Source of the DNA: Ceratotherium simum simum
Lineage: Eukaryota; Chordata; Mammalia; Perissodactyla; Rhinocerotidae
Assembly (NCBI RefSeq): GCF_000283155.1
Contig: NW_004454229.1
Span: 9,022,537-9,086,536, forward strand
Length of the DNA: 64,000 nt
Direction of reading: 5' to 3'
Part shown: positions 39,960 to 52,484 of the stretch, one piece after another
How the letters are laid out: each line of letters begins with the position of its first letter
How positions within the stretch are numbered: position 1 is the stretch's first letter
The notes under the pieces: model-generated
The model's database searches: none
The model's input: the letters and a program-made list of their open reading frames with translations, nothing else
What the model was told of the DNA's origin: nothing
Made by a program: the position numbers and the translations under genes

Positions 39960-40790
39960 TACCCATTTTTGTAATAGTTAGCTTTTGCTGCGTAACAGAT
40001 AATTCCCAAACTTAGTAGCTTAAAACTATAGTCAATTATCAGCTCACAATTCTTTGGGTCATCAAGTAGGTCTGGGCTGAGCTGGGTAGTTCTGCTGGTC
40101 TTGCCTGGGTTCACTCATGCAAACTCAGCCAGCTGCTGGGTTGGCAGGGGGCTGGGCGACACAGGATGGACTTATCACCTGCTCGAGGATCATTCTGTTT
40201 GTCTGTAGGCACTGGCTGTTGGCTGAAATGATGAGGTGACTGGGCTATATGTCTCCAAATAGACCAACTCGGGCTTCTTTACATGAGGATCTCATGGTTC
40301 CCAAGACCAGCAAGAAAGAACAGGCCCCAGTGCACAAGGGCTTTGCAAGCCTCTGCTTGCATTATATTTTTTAATGTCCCATTGGATGGCCAAGCCGACA
40401 TTCAAGAGATGGAGACATAGACAATACCTGTTGATGGGAGGAGCAGCAGAGCCACTTTGCACAGGTGTATGTGTACAGGGTTGAAATAATTTGTGCACAT
40501 TCTGCACTTCACCACACACGTGTTACTTTCGTGCTGACGCAGTTAAAAGCCAGTGTGCCTTGTCCGTTTCTCTCTTCTCCTGTGCTGGTGATCTGGGAGC
40601 ATGTGTTGAGGTTACAGTGTCTCATGGTGGAGGAAGCCCGCACCTCTGAGTCATTGGATGGAGGAAAGCCCCTGCTGAACACAAAAGACTTCATTAAACT
40701 TTTGTTGTGCTATGTCATTGAGATTTTATGTATGTTACTGCAGCAACAGCTACCCTATCCTGACTTATATACTCGTATGTTTCATACATA
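39960..40790 (+). repeat. Old interspersed repeat (family uncertain)
   Basis: Starts 'gcttttgctgcgtaacagat', 'tagtagcttaaaactatag' and 'agctcacaattctttgggtc'. It ends 'attaaacttttgttgtgcta'. The same opening recurs at 44715, so both are copies of one LTR- or MER-class family. Confidence 0.55.
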
Positions 40791-41104
40791 ATTTAGTATG
40801 TGTGTGCATTTCTCTGAGGGAAAAGTCTATAGCTTTCCTCAGATTCCTGGGATTCAAAAGAAGTAAAAATGAAACAAAACAAGCAAAACAAAAAATTCCC
40901 TCAAGAGATATAACTTTTTCAGCTCACAAAATTATCTGCGATCCTTTGAAGGTAGTGAGAAGGAGCCTGAAGTGTCTGGGAGTTAGACAGACCTAGATTA
41001 GCATTTCATTTCTCCCGTTTATTAGTTTATATCCTGGACAAATCTCTTAAGCGCTATGAGCAATAGTTTCCTTAGTCTGAAACCCAGGCTTGTTGAAATA
41101 ATGC

Positions 41105-41830
41105 TTCAATAATCATTTATTGAGAGCCACTCGATGCCAGGCACAATGCTAGGTGCCCTGATATAAAGATGAATAGGTAACAGACCTTCTCTCTCAGAGC
41201 TGGCCACTTGGTGAGAGGGGAGGACACAGTAATGCACCAGGGCAGTACAGGGTGATGAGGGCAGTGATGGAGATCAGCACAGTCTAGTGTGGGTGCAGCC
41301 AAATGTGTGTGTGTGTGTGTCTGTGTATGTGTGTGTCATCACTGGGAAAGGTTTCTCAGAAGTGATGTTTGGCCCTTAAGGGATAAGGAGGAGTTAGGGA
41401 ACCAAAGAACCAAAGGGAAGGCATGTGGCATTACAGGGAGAGAGACCAGCAACATCAAGATACAAAGGTGAGAAATCGCACAGGGTTTGTGGGGAACTGA
41501 AAGCCTTTCAGTGTAGCATGAGTTCAGCATGAGCAGTGGAAAGAAAGGAAGCCAGAGAGGCAGGCAGGAGTATATGATGTAGGGCCGGATGGGCAGTGCT
41601 AATGATATGGATTTTATCCTGAGGGCAAGGGGAAGCCATTGAAGGGTTTAAGGAGGGAAAGGAAGGGGGCAGCTTTCTTTGTGAGAGAGATTACTTTTGC
41701 TGCAATGTAGAGAATGGATTAGAGGGAGGCAAATTGGAGCAGAGAGACTGGTGAGGAGGCTGTTATCATAGTCCACCGAGAGCTGAGGAAGGCCTGAATT
41801 CAGGCAGTGGTAGCAGGGAGGGGGAGGAGG
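41105..41830 (-). repeat. L2 LINE with internal GT repeat
   Basis: 'ctcgatgccaggcacaatgc', 'ggattttatcctgagggcaa', 'ggggaagccattgaaggg' and 'tagagaatggattagaggga' follow antisense L2. A (GT)n run sits at 41304-41337. Confidence 0.85.
41304..41337. repeat. GT dinucleotide microsatellite
   Basis: 'tgtgtgtgtgtgtgtgt' interrupted by 'ctgtgta'. Confidence 0.95.
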
Positions 41831-41839
41831 GCGTCAACA

Positions 41840-44700
41840 TATATCTGTCTTCCGCTGTTGAGAGAAGTAAATAACATACTATTTGTGAAGGACTTGGTAA
41901 ACTACGCAGCTCTGCACAGAGGTGGGATTATTAAGACTGAGACTGTGGGTCTCTGCTAAGGACGGCATGTTAAGTCCCCAGGACCGAGCTTGGCGGCCGT
42001 TCAGAGCGGCACCGCTCCACACAGCGCACATATCCTTCTTCGTCCCCTACAGGCTGTGCGTTCAAGTGCCCAGGCGTGTCCACCTTGAGGTGAGTTCCTC
42101 GTCTTCCAGGCTCACCTTCCCCAGGTCCTGGAGGGCAGGCTTTATCCTCTTCCTGTTGTTCCAGAGTCTTAATCAGTGTTGAGCCCCCCCTGATTTCCGA
42201 GGTTTTCACTGCAGGTTTTTTTTTGAGGCTGGGAGCCTGATTTGGAAGAGCCCTCAGCAGACCACAGTGATAACTTCATCCCCGGAGAGGGTTTTGTACA
42301 TTGGCACTCCTTGTCCATGGCAGGGGTGTCATCACCACTGGGCTTCAAAACTGGACCAGAAAGTAGTATGGATGGGCTGAGTGGGCAGCGAGGTCTTTGG
42401 AAAACTAATTGGGGAAAAATAAGACCCAAATGAGAAAAGGAAGTGGCTCTATTCCCAACCAGAAAAATAAGAAGGAAAAATAAAAGATAGCCAGCAAAAT
42501 TAATTAAGAGTCTTATTCTTTCGTGGCAAAGAGAATAATTGTTTGTGGATCCCCCATCCTCCTCCTCTGAGGCACCCAGCTACACTACATTTCCTGGCGT
42601 TCCTTTCAGTTACACTTGGCCCTGTGACTAAAGTCACATGGAATACCAGGAGAAGTAATGGGTGCCATTTTACCCTCCTGTATGCAATCCTACACTCTCT
42701 CTTTTGCCCCTTCTGCCAGCTGGATGTGGATACCCAGAGTGACCTTGGAAGGCAGTGTTGAGGGCAGAACCTCTGGCAGCCTAGATTCCTGCAAGACTGT
42801 ATGGAGCAGAATCCTCCCACTCTCTGCTGATTAGACTATCCATGAGTAGGAAATAAACTTCTATTGTGTTAAGCCACTGAGATTTCAGAGCTTTTCTGTT
42901 ACAGTGGCTAGCATTACCTGAACGAATACACCCTCCTTCCCACAATTCCCATTGCCCACCTCACGGAATTGGCACGCACTCACTGGAAAGGAGCCATGGG
43001 TTGAAAACAGCCATCCGAGTAGCCAGTGTCTATGACACAGCTCTGGTGGTGGCGTAAGGGCGGTGTCTATTTAACAGAAGAGGCTCACTGTCAATTCCAG
43101 GGTTTTGTTTGTCCTTTATGTTGACAGACATGAGAATTCTGTGTCTTCTATGACGTATATCTCTGTACATAAGTCTGGATATGTATTTCTCTATGGACAT
43201 ACCCAAGTGCCCTGTTTCTTTTATTGTGTATGGGCTATAAAGTATAGATACATATTTCTCTCTGGCTGTAAGTAGGGAGGAGTAGATATAGGACACTGAG
43301 TGTAAGGCATATAGCTCAGGAAAGCACAGGAAGTGCACTATGAACAGGTTATCAGCACTGATGATGGTCAGCACTGGAAAGACCAGGTAGACAGAAGAGG
43401 CCACAGCGTGCCAGGTGAGGGTTGGCAGACTGCTGAGAGGAGAGTTGACTCTGCAGGCTTTGCCTCCATCATTTGGGACATACTTGCCAAATACAATTGG
43501 GGAGACCAGGGAGAGAGCCCTTAGGTACAACTGGATTTGGTGCTAGTGATTTAGGGTCTGATTAGGGCACATTGCTTGGTTTCTGGTCATTGGCCAGAGT
43601 GCTGATCAGAGAGGACTCAACAGTATATGTGAGGAGAAGTAAAGAAGAAATACTAGAAGAAGAAATGTGGGCCATGACAGTGATGAAAATTATGCTTTCA
43701 ATGGAGCCCCCAAAGCAGAGGAAACTTCTGAACATTGATCATGAAGCAGTAGTGTCTCCAGGATCCATATGTGGGCAAGGTGGATGGTTCATAGGTCACC
43801 CAGTGGTTCTGTGTCTATATATAATTACATGTTTAATACTGGAGCACAGTACATCATATTTTCTATTAAACATCTTTTTGGTTCCCAAAGTCTTAAGATA
43901 TTTTACTGACCTCATGATGCCCATTGACATCATTGGCATAGGCAATGAGACATCCCAAGTTCAACTCAGAGCAACACATTTTTGTAAATGTTTTTGTATT
44001 AAAGTACAGGCAATTTTTAAAAAATAAAGTATTGACTACTCATTTTCCATTTCAGATATTTCCAAGAATGCTAGAAATATGTGAGGAGGGAAAATGAGAT
44101 TCTGCCTGGCAATATGCCAGGAAACTAATTACCTGCGGGACTTTAAGCATTCAATGGATTATGTAGTTGCATTGATTTTGTGGATTAACTGCGGCAAATG
44201 GTGAAATTTAAGCCACTTTGTTCATCTGTTCATGCGCTCACTACTGCATCAAGTTCAGACTCAGCCTGGCAAATGAACGATTTCTCAACCTGTATGTCTC
44301 AGCTACTCTCAACTTCACACCAATCTGAACTTCCCACCAATTCATTTACTTATATATTCAAATATATATATTTTCAAGGTCTACTGTGCACAAGCCCTGT
44401 GTTAAAGTAGAGGATACAGCAGTATATATCACCCTAGGCTCCCTGCCCTCATGGAGCTTCCAGTTCATAGAGGAAATAAACTCAAATAATTGCACATATC
44501 TATAATTTTGACGTGGGTAATAATTTTGACTTGTACGTAGTGAAACCACACACTTTCCTGATGTCATTGGGGTGCTGGCTGGGTTTGAGAAGGAACTCTG
44601 GGAAACCTCACCTGTGCTTGGAAGAGTACTTCTCAAAGAGAGAAGAGGTTCAATAGTCAGACTTTGGAATTGCTGGTGCAATTTCTGATGTTACACAGTG
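41840..44700. other. Intergenic, few recognisable elements
   Basis: Only the MER/LTR-like block at 42530-42910 is identifiable. Two long chance-like ORFs (43030-43530 minus, 43572-44027 plus) show no family motif. 43900-44500 is AT-rich. Confidence 0.5.
42530..42910 (+). repeat. Old LTR/MER-like interspersed repeat
   Basis: 'tggccctgtgactaaagtca' and the ending 'ggaaataaacttctattgtg', 'ttaagccactgagatttcag' resemble the tail of the block at 6520-7060. Confidence 0.5.
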
Positions 44701-44714
44701 TCACACAGCATTTC

Positions 44715-45240
44715 TGTTATCTGGTGTTGCCATACAGAACTACCCCAAAACTTAGTAGCTTAAAACATCAACTATTTTACGATTACTCACAATTCTGTAG
44801 ATCAAGAATTTGAACAGGGCACAGCAGGAGTGGTCATCTCTGTTCCACATGATGTCTGCTGGGGCTGGAACATCCCAGATGGCTTCTCCACTCACCTGTT
44901 TGTTGACTCAGCTGGGAAGCTGGACAGCTCAGGGCTGGCTGGGGTAGCTCAACTGAGGCCTCAGTTCTCCTCAGGACCTCTTCCTCTCCAGGTGGCCCCT
45001 CCACAAGGTCTCTCCAACAGGGAAGCTGGACTCCTTACATGGCAGCTCAGGACTCCCAAGAGGATAAAAGCAGCAGATGCCAGACCTTCTTAAGGTTCTA
45101 GCCTGGAACTAGCACAGCATTGCTTCCATTGCATTCTACTGGTTAAAGTGAGTCACAGGGCCAGCCCAGACTCAATGTGGGAGGGAGCTACACGTAGATG
45201 TGCCTACGGAGAGGTGTGGTTCATCTTTGGAAACCAGCTA
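44715..45240 (+). repeat. Old interspersed repeat, same family as 39960-40790
   Basis: 'acagaactaccccaaaactt', 'agtagcttaaaacatc' and 'tcacaattctgtagatcaag', ending with 'cagcccagactcaatgtggg'. Confidence 0.55.
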
Positions 45241-45286
45241 CCACATCCAGGAAGTGGCTTGTTTAATGAAGCTGTTTATTAAAAAA

Positions 45287-45892
45287 ACAAACAAACACTC
45301 ATTCACTGCTGGTGGGAATGCAAACTGGCGCAGCCTCTATCGAAAACAGTATGGAGATTCCTCAAAAAATTAAAAATAGAAATACCATATGATCCAGCTA
45401 TTCCACTTCTGGGTATTTATCCAAAGAATTTGAAATCAACAATCCAAAGAGGCTTATGCACCCCTATGTTCATCGCAGCATTATTCACCATAGCCAAGAA
45501 GTGGAAGCAACCCAAGTGTCCATCGACAGATGATTGGATAAAGAAGATGTGGTATACATATACATACAGTGGAATACCACTCAGCCATCAAAAAACACAA
45601 AATCGTCCCATTTGCAACAACATGGACAGACCTGGAGGGTATTATGTTAAGTGAAATAAGCCAGACAGAGAAAGACAAACACTGTATGACTTCACTAATA
45701 TGTGGAATATAAACTAACACGTGGACAGAGAGAACAGTTTGGTGGTTACCAGGGGAAGGGGGTTGGGGGATGGGCCCAAGGGGTGAAGAGACACATTTAT
45801 ATGGTGACTGACAAATAATTATGTACAGTTGAAATCTCACAATGTTATAAACTATTATGACATCAATAAAAAACATGCTTAAAAAAAAAAAG
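45287..45892 (+). repeat. Young 5'-truncated L1 LINE with poly-A tail
   Basis: Little diverged. 'aacactcattcactgctggt', 'atgatccagctattccactt', 'gtgtccatcgacagatgatt' and 'atggacagacctggagggta' end in an 11-base A run after 'acatcaataaaaaacatg'. This is the end of ORF2 plus the 3' UTR. Confidence 0.95.
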
Positions 45893-47257
45893 TCTTACTC
45901 AGGAAGAGCCTCTTTCTCCCCAAGAGTCTGGAAGTACCTTCCTTTAGCCACTGCTGCTGGAGAACATGGCTCACAGAGGTAGGTGGAGCTTTTTGATTAG
46001 AGAGATAGGCATGCCACTGTACCACCCCCCACAGGGAAACGTTGTCTCCAGACTCACAAGTGAAGCAGCGAGTCTCCCATCAGGACTCAGACTTACAGTG
46101 GACTTTGAGAGTTGGCAGGTGCAAAGACCAAAGTCTTCCTTCAAAGGGTTTTAAGACCCCCTATACATGGAAATGATGGAATCCAGAAGCGGAGCATGAG
46201 AGAGAAGAGCAGGGACACTCAGAAGAGGGTCAGCAGTTCCTACGAGCAGAGCAAAGCAGGAGACCTGGTCCTACCTGAACGGAGGCCATGCCCTTAGCTG
46301 AGGAGATGTCAACTCTGACATCGGGACCCCAGTCTAGCATTCTCAGTTTGTTGTAGATGTTTCTCCTTAACTGTGTAGCAAATCAAACATCTGACACAAG
46401 GCTCGCCTTGCATATGTGTTAAGAGAAGAGGCTCTGCAGTCAGAACGTCTGGTTGTAAAGCTGCCTCTTCCACTTGCTGGACTTGTGTGGCCTTGTGTCA
46501 AGCTACTTAACTTTCCTGTTCAGGATTGTGAAAGTGATTAGCACAGCACCATAAATAGCAGGATCTCAATAAATGTTAACTATTGATAGCACGATTGATA
46601 TCATTCTGGTTGTTAATTTCATAATTTCCAACTTACACAGTCCCTCCAGCTAGACATCTGACTCGGATGGGCTCCTGTGTCTGTCCATTGATCTGAAACT
46701 TTTGGCACCCAGAGGGGGCAATACCAGAATAACAGTCCTCTTTGCAAAAGGGAACATCACTACTTGTCTGTGTGCAGCCAGTGCCCAACCTTGCAGCATT
46801 TGCTGGAGAGGAAAACCCTGGCCTGGGGAGCTTGGCTCCCAGCACAGGTTGATAAACAGCAGAGTCGACATCAAGACTGAATCCTCTGGGCATCTAAATC
46901 ACACCGACTGACCAACTCAAGAAAGCTTTTTTTTTTTTAATTGCTTGATGTACAAACAGAATATTTTAGGAGTCTTATGTGAATGTAGATACGGTTTTGA
47001 TTTTTATTCAAAATATTACTTGGCAAGTTTCTATTTACCCTGACTGCATTAGACCATTAGCTCTGGACCCACGTTTGAAATAACCACACTTGTCAAGGCG
47101 TGCAATTGCTCTTCTCAGAGGCTCTCTACCCTGGCAACTGACACCACAGGCTCTACATGTGAGCCAGATGTGGGGGCATTCCCTGTCTCCTGAGGGGGTG
47201 GCACGGGGCAGTGGGTGTGCAGACTCTGCAGCCTTGCTGCATGGGGCAAAAATGGGC
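45893..47257. other. Intergenic
   Basis: A sense MIR at about 46410-46590 ('ctcttccacttgctggactt', 'gcacagcaccataaatagca'). The remainder is unassigned. Confidence 0.5.
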
Positions 47258-47609
47258 GTCTTAGGCTATTGGGGCTGCTGTAACAAAAATACCATAGACT
47301 GGGGGGCCTATAAACAACAGAAATATATTTCTCACAGTTCTGGAGGCTGAGAAGTCCAAGATCAAGGCGCAAGCGATGTCTGGTGAGGACCCTCTTCCTG
47401 GTTCATAGATGGCCGTCTTCTAGCTTCACGTGCCTTCACATGGTGGAAGGGTGAGAGATCTCTCTGGGGCCCCTTATAAGGGCACTAATCTCATTCATGA
47501 AGCCTCTGCCCTCATGACCTAAGTACCTCTCAAAGGTCCCACCTCCAAATACCATCACATTGGGGATTAGGTTTCAACATATGAATTTGGGGGGCACAAA
47601 CATTCTGCA
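47258..47609 (-). mobile_element. Solo MaLR (MST/MLT1-type) LTR
   Basis: Antisense to the LTR. 'ggctattggggctgctgtaa', 'tttctcacagttctggaggc', 'ttcacatggtggaagg', 'ttataagggcactaatctca' and 'gggcacaaacattctg' follow the reversed MST/MLT1 consensus. No internal retroviral sequence adjoins it, so it is a non-coding relic. Confidence 0.85.
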
Positions 47610-50380
47610 GTGGACTTCTGCACTTACTAGCTATGCTTCTTACCTTCAGTTTTCCTGTCTGGAAAATGGGGCTAATTGTATCCACCTCATAGGGCTCTTG
47701 TGAAGGTTAGTGAGTTAACATACACAAAATATTTAGAAGAATTCACGGCACATGATGAGTATATTTTATAAGCATGAGCTATTATTATTATCCAGGCTCT
47801 ACATCAAGTGTGAGGGTTTATCCCAGTCGTCTGGTCTCCCCTGTCTGCACCATGACTCTCAACTCCAAGGACTTCCTTGTACAGTGTGAAAAGGGACAAA
47901 GCGGTGACCTTTTCCAGATGTAGAGTTCCACCTGATGCCTAGAGCCTAGCCCCATCTTTGAGAGTCTTCTATGAGGCAGAATGGAATGGGAGAAAAGCCC
48001 TGGGATTCACATTAGAGAACAGGGTTCAGGACCCATTCCTGCCACCTGCATACCACCTGCGTGTGTCCTAGGGCAAGTCACATCTCCTTTCTGAGTCTCA
48101 GGTTCACACCTGCACAGTAAGTCTGACACTCCCTGTGGACAGGGCACCCAGGCATTGCAGATCCAGGCAGACTCCCTGAGGCGGGGCAAGCCTAAGTGTC
48201 CAGGTGTTTAATCCAGAGTCACCTAGGTTCCCTTAGAGACAAGAAAGTAGATAAAGACCAGAGCCCAGCTACTAGAAATGGGCCATAAAAGAGGCTGCCG
48301 CCAGCTGGCTTGTGTTCAGATGCTTGCAGAGTGAGTGGCTGGGGTCTCTATACCCCCCAGATCTGACAACCTGTGTCCTCAGAGGCTGGGAGAAGAACCA
48401 CCTGTGAGTGGGTTCTGAGGGGCACTAAATGGCCCCCAAGTCTGCCCTGTCCTTCCCATGCAGGCCTTGCTGGCGGGGCTTCCTTCCAAACCATCTAGAA
48501 TTAGCCCAGGCCTCTCTGGTCTGCCTCTCCAGTCTGCTCCGATCCTCCTCTCCTTTTTGGCACCTCCGCCTGTTACTTCCACCAGCCCTGAGTTCATCTC
48601 TCTGGCTGTCCGTTTGGTGGGACGGCAATCCTGCCCGATGCTAACAGCCCAGTCACAGCACTTGCTTCTGGTCTGGGGATTTGCACTTCTGCGAGGCAAT
48701 GCCAAAGGGTAGGCAGAGTGTGCACACTGGAGGAACAACAGGCTGAGTTCGAATCTCAATTCTGTCACTCACTAGCTACGTGACTTTGGGCAAGTTTCTT
48801 TGCCTCTCTGATCCTCTGCACTATAGAGAGGATAGTACTTGTCTGAGGGTTATAAGGATTAGAGGAAACATGTAAATTTCCTGCACTGTGCTTGACACAC
48901 TGGAGGTGTTCAATATATGAAGCTGCTCTTCCTATGGTGACTATTGCTACATTATCCTCTACGATGCCCTGTGCATGTCCAGGACTGTGGGAGGAGGGTC
49001 ACACAGATGTAGAATCATGCAACCATGAAGGTTAATCAAAAGGTCATTCCATTTTAGGGCACCCTAGGGCCTCACTTTAATCTTAGATTTAGCCAAGTCT
49101 CAGACTTTTGACTAAAAAGCCCAGAACACTCATCAGAACTCTTTCCTTGAGATCTCCAGGCATCCTTTTCTAGCTGGAAAGAATAAACCCTCCGAGGAGA
49201 ACTCACTGCTTTGAGTTTTCATCCTGGGCCCCCCATCGCACAGGTGTCCAGGAAGAGAGTTTGCATCCTCTAAATGCTGAGTGAGAACGACAGTGATAAT
49301 GACCATCATAGCGTAAGGATAATCACAGCAGGTTTACAAAAATGGGTTTTATATTGACCCAAATAGGTGTAATCACAGGCAGCCCACGCTGCTGCTTAGG
49401 CTATCATTTTTTCCAAGCAGCTCTGACCCAACTGCAGAAACATAAATTCTGCAGAACTTTGGGAGAAGGAAAATCTCCCCTCCCCTCAGCTCCCTCACTG
49501 CCCCGTGTCCCGGGGATGCGAGTCTGTTTGCCAGGAGGACGCTAGAGGGAGGGACCAGTGGCCAGGACTGCCTTGCCGGGTTTCTTGTCAATACCTGTTG
49601 ACATTTCCCTGAGTAATCGTTTCAGGCGCCTCGGTCTATTTCTTCATATCACTGGATGGATTACAGGACTCTATTGATTTTGTGGTTTCATGTGTGAAAG
49701 ATCTAATCTTAATCCTCCATTGTTCATTTTCCTTAACCTTTTAATAACATGATGGGGAGGCAACCCATCAGAATGGAAATTGTTTCTGAGGCATGTTGTC
49801 ATAAATATACGCCACAGACTGTTTTAGTTTATGGGAGCAGCTGTATTTTTTGAAATAATAATAATGATAAAATTTGTACGGGTGTATTGCAGTTTACAAA
49901 GCACTTTCCCATATCAACTCATTTAATCCTGACAGCAATCCTGATAGGTAGGAGTTATTTTATTTATTTTGATTTATTTATTCTGTGAGTCTTTCCACAA
50001 CATGAATTTTTATTATTATCCCCTGTGTCAAGATGAGGAACCTGCATTGCTCAAGGTTACACAGCTCTTAAAAACAAAGTTTGAAGTCAGGGTGATCTGC
50101 ACACAAATCTTGGGGCTGCCAGGTTGTCACGGTATATAACCTTGGACGAGGGGGTTAAATTCTTCGTAGTTCATTTCTTTACCAACAAAAAGGGGATTTG
50201 GTGAGGATCAAAGACAATGTGGGTAACCCCCCTGCACAGTACCTGGCACCAAATAGAGGATCGAGATATTAGCTATTATAATTAAAATAATAATACTATT
50301 AATTATTTACTACAGGTAGGATTTGAGCCAAGGGCTTTATGTCAAACCTCAGTTCTCCTTTGCCAGAGAGAAATTAGAAT
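47610..50380. other. Intergenic with MIR cluster
   Basis: Sense MIRs at 47610-47790, 47990-48120, 48720-48920 and 50090-50290, and an antisense MIR at 49840-50090 ('tttacaaagcactttcccat'). 48130-48710 and 48930-49830 are unassigned. Confidence 0.6.
48720..48920 (+). repeat. MIR SINE
   Basis: 'tgagttcgaatctcaattct', 'gtcactcactagctacgtga' and 'tgggcaagtttctttgcctc'. Confidence 0.9.
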
Positions 50381-50381
50381 C

Positions 50382-50385
<4 letters not shown>

Positions 50386-50412
<27 letters not shown>
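50386..50412. repeat. CT dinucleotide microsatellite
   Basis: About 13 uninterrupted 'tc' units. Confidence 0.95.
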
Positions 50413-51173
50413 ATTTCTTTCCTTAACTTTTAAAACCCCAGTGAACGACAATAAACTCAGGGCTCTTCAAGTGAACATCTGGAAGTCTCTAGGTGCTGGG
50501 GTGAGGAACAAGAGCCATCTGAGAGGCGACAATGCCCTTGAGTCTTTCTCTCTGGAGCAGGATTCCAGCCAGTGGTCTGGAAGCTGTCACACATGGGTGT
50601 GGTTCTGGACTCTGGAGGCATCCTGCCCATCCCCGGGTCCTGCTTCAAGGAAGGCTGACAGGGCATGCAGACGTTCTCACCACCGCCCGGAGAAGTTACA
50701 GGACGGTGGACCTGAGCCAAGACACCAGAGGGACTGGGGCTTTATTCCCAGCTCTGCCACTCACCAGCTCTGAGGCCTTAGAACGTAACTTCCTTTTTCT
50801 AGGCCTCAACTTGCTCCTCTTTAAAATGAGAGTGTTCACCTGTAATTTGTGTTTCCCAGCCCAAATTAGTTGGAAACCAAAAAACTATTTAAATTCCATC
50901 CCCCATTTCCAATCCTAGAAATGAGAGTGAGGAAGAAAGAGGCAGCAGGAGAGGGATGCTTTAAAAAAGAAGAAATGTTCATGCTAGGAAATTTTAGCTT
51001 GGATGCCTTCTAAGTTTCTTCTGGAACTCACGTTCTATGACTTTGGCACTCTATAATTGAAATCCATTGCTATGCTGTCTTTTTCACAGCTGTGTCTGTT
51101 AGCTCTTGAGTATTACTCACCAATGTAGATAAGATGGAAACAAATGTATCCCTAGCATTAAATGGCATTTTCT

Positions 51174-51260
51174 TTCCTACCCTCCCCTTCCCCCCACTCC
51201 CTTCCCCTCCCCTCGCCTCCCTTCCCCTCCTCTCTTTTCCTTTCCTTCCTTTCTATGACA
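51174..51260. repeat. Polypyrimidine tract (CCCTT-rich)
   Basis: Almost pure C/T on the plus strand with irregular 'cttcccctcc' units. Confidence 0.9.
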
Positions 51261-51269
51261 TAATGCATT

Positions 51270-51640
51270 ATCTTCCAAGTCAAATCCTGCGTCTCCATTA
51301 ATAAATCCTAAATTTCCTGACTTGTGCTACTTGGTACATGCCATTCCCTCTGTCTGGATGGACTTTGCATTCTCCTCCTGGTGAACTCATGTTCATCTTC
51401 TCAAGCTCCATCTCAAATGTCACCTCCTTCTCAAAGCCTTCCCTGACTATCCCAAGTAAAGGAATCACTTTCTCTTTTGGCCCCATAGCACTCTCTCTAG
51501 GATAGTATTTGTGACACTGGATTGTAATTCCTTAACTACCTTTTTCTCCATCTCCCTCCACCTGTGTACTCCTCTTAGGAGAGGGCCAAGTCCTATTCAT
51601 CTGGTATTCTGAGCACTTGTAGGGAGGTCCTTCTGTTACA
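51270..51640 (+). repeat. L2 LINE 3' end
   Basis: 'atctcaaatgtcacctcctt', 'ctcaaagccttccctgacta' and 'gagagggccaagtcctattc'. Confidence 0.9.
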
Positions 51641-52235
51641 ATACTGCCTTGCTGGTAAGAATGCTAACAACCCTGTCAAAACGGTCATTATTTTTCACTG
51701 ATTTGTTTATTCATAGACTCAGAATATTTTATAACATTGAAAGAGGCATTACATTTATCATCCAACCTCTTCATTTAACTTCGAAATTGGGGCTCAGAGA
51801 GGTAAAGTAACTTACCCAAGGCTACCCAGCTATGCAGAGGAAGCAGAATTGCAAGTCAACTCCAGGACCCCTAATTCAGCCCCGGGCCTTTCTCTCAGTC
51901 CTATGTGTTCAGTAAACCTTTGCTGCTTACCTACTGTGTGCTAGGCACTGTGCTATATGTAAGAAAATGGAATTAACATAACATGGTTCCTGCTCCCAAG
52001 GGTTTACAGTCTAGTAGAGAAGCAGATGTTTATCCCCACCATCTAAAGCACCCATGAAGATTTCTGCCCTCTGACCCACTAATGTACTGACCATCTCCCA
52101 AGAGTGGGTCATGGATGCCAGCTCACGTCCCTTCAGGAACACTGCTCTCTCCTCACTTGTGTTGAGTTGCCTCCTGCCCCTGATTCTGAACCCTTCACTC
52201 TGCACTCTGACTTTGACAGCTGTTTGGTCTTTAGT

Positions 52236-52484
52236 CTTTTTTTTTTTTTTTTTATGAGGAAGATCAGCCCTGAGCTAACATCAGATGCCAATCCTCCTCT
52301 TTTTTGCTGAGGTAGATTGGCCCCGGGCTAACATCCGTGCCCATCCTCCTCTACTTTATATGGGACACCGCCACAGATGGCTTGACAAGCGGTGCATCGG
52401 TGCGCGCCCGGGATCTGAACCTGCAAACCCCGGGCCGCCGAAGCAGAGCGTGCACACTTAACCACTGCACCACTGGGCCGGCCC
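52236..52484 (-). repeat. ERE SINE, full-length
   Basis: A 17-base T run, 'tcagccctgagctaacatca', a second 'gggctaacatccgtgccca', 'gcccgggatctgaacctgc' and the GGGCCGGCCC head. The flanking 'tttagtct' and 'tttcagtct' may be an imperfect duplication. Confidence 0.95.

Larger units (their letters stand above)
36901..41100. other. Intergenic region upstream of C8B, proximal part
   Basis: Holds MIRs (36965-37170, 37175-37480, 37500-37640, 38530-38700, 39440-39620, 40960-41100), L2 tails (38340-38470, 39060-39370) and an old repeat at 39960-40790. No coding feature is supported. 37650-38330 and 38710-39050 are unassigned apart from a CCCTCTC-rich patch at 37868-37892. Confidence 0.6.
50413..52235. 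other. Intergenic
   Basis: A MIR tail (50740-50850), a polypyrimidine tract (51174-51260), an L2 tail (51270-51640) and an antisense MIR (51730-51900) followed by an L2-like piece to about 52030. Confidence 0.6.

Noticed and set aside
43030..43530. 166-codon minus-strand ORF
   Set aside because: No recognisable domain and no supporting gene structure. Uninterrupted frames of this size occur by chance in 64 kb.
43572..44027. 151-codon plus-strand ORF
   Set aside because: Low-complexity hydrophobic end running into AT-rich DNA; no family resemblance or splice context.
45430..45876. ORFs on both strands in the L1 fragment
   Set aside because: They are remains of L1 ORF2 in a 5'-truncated copy, not host genes.
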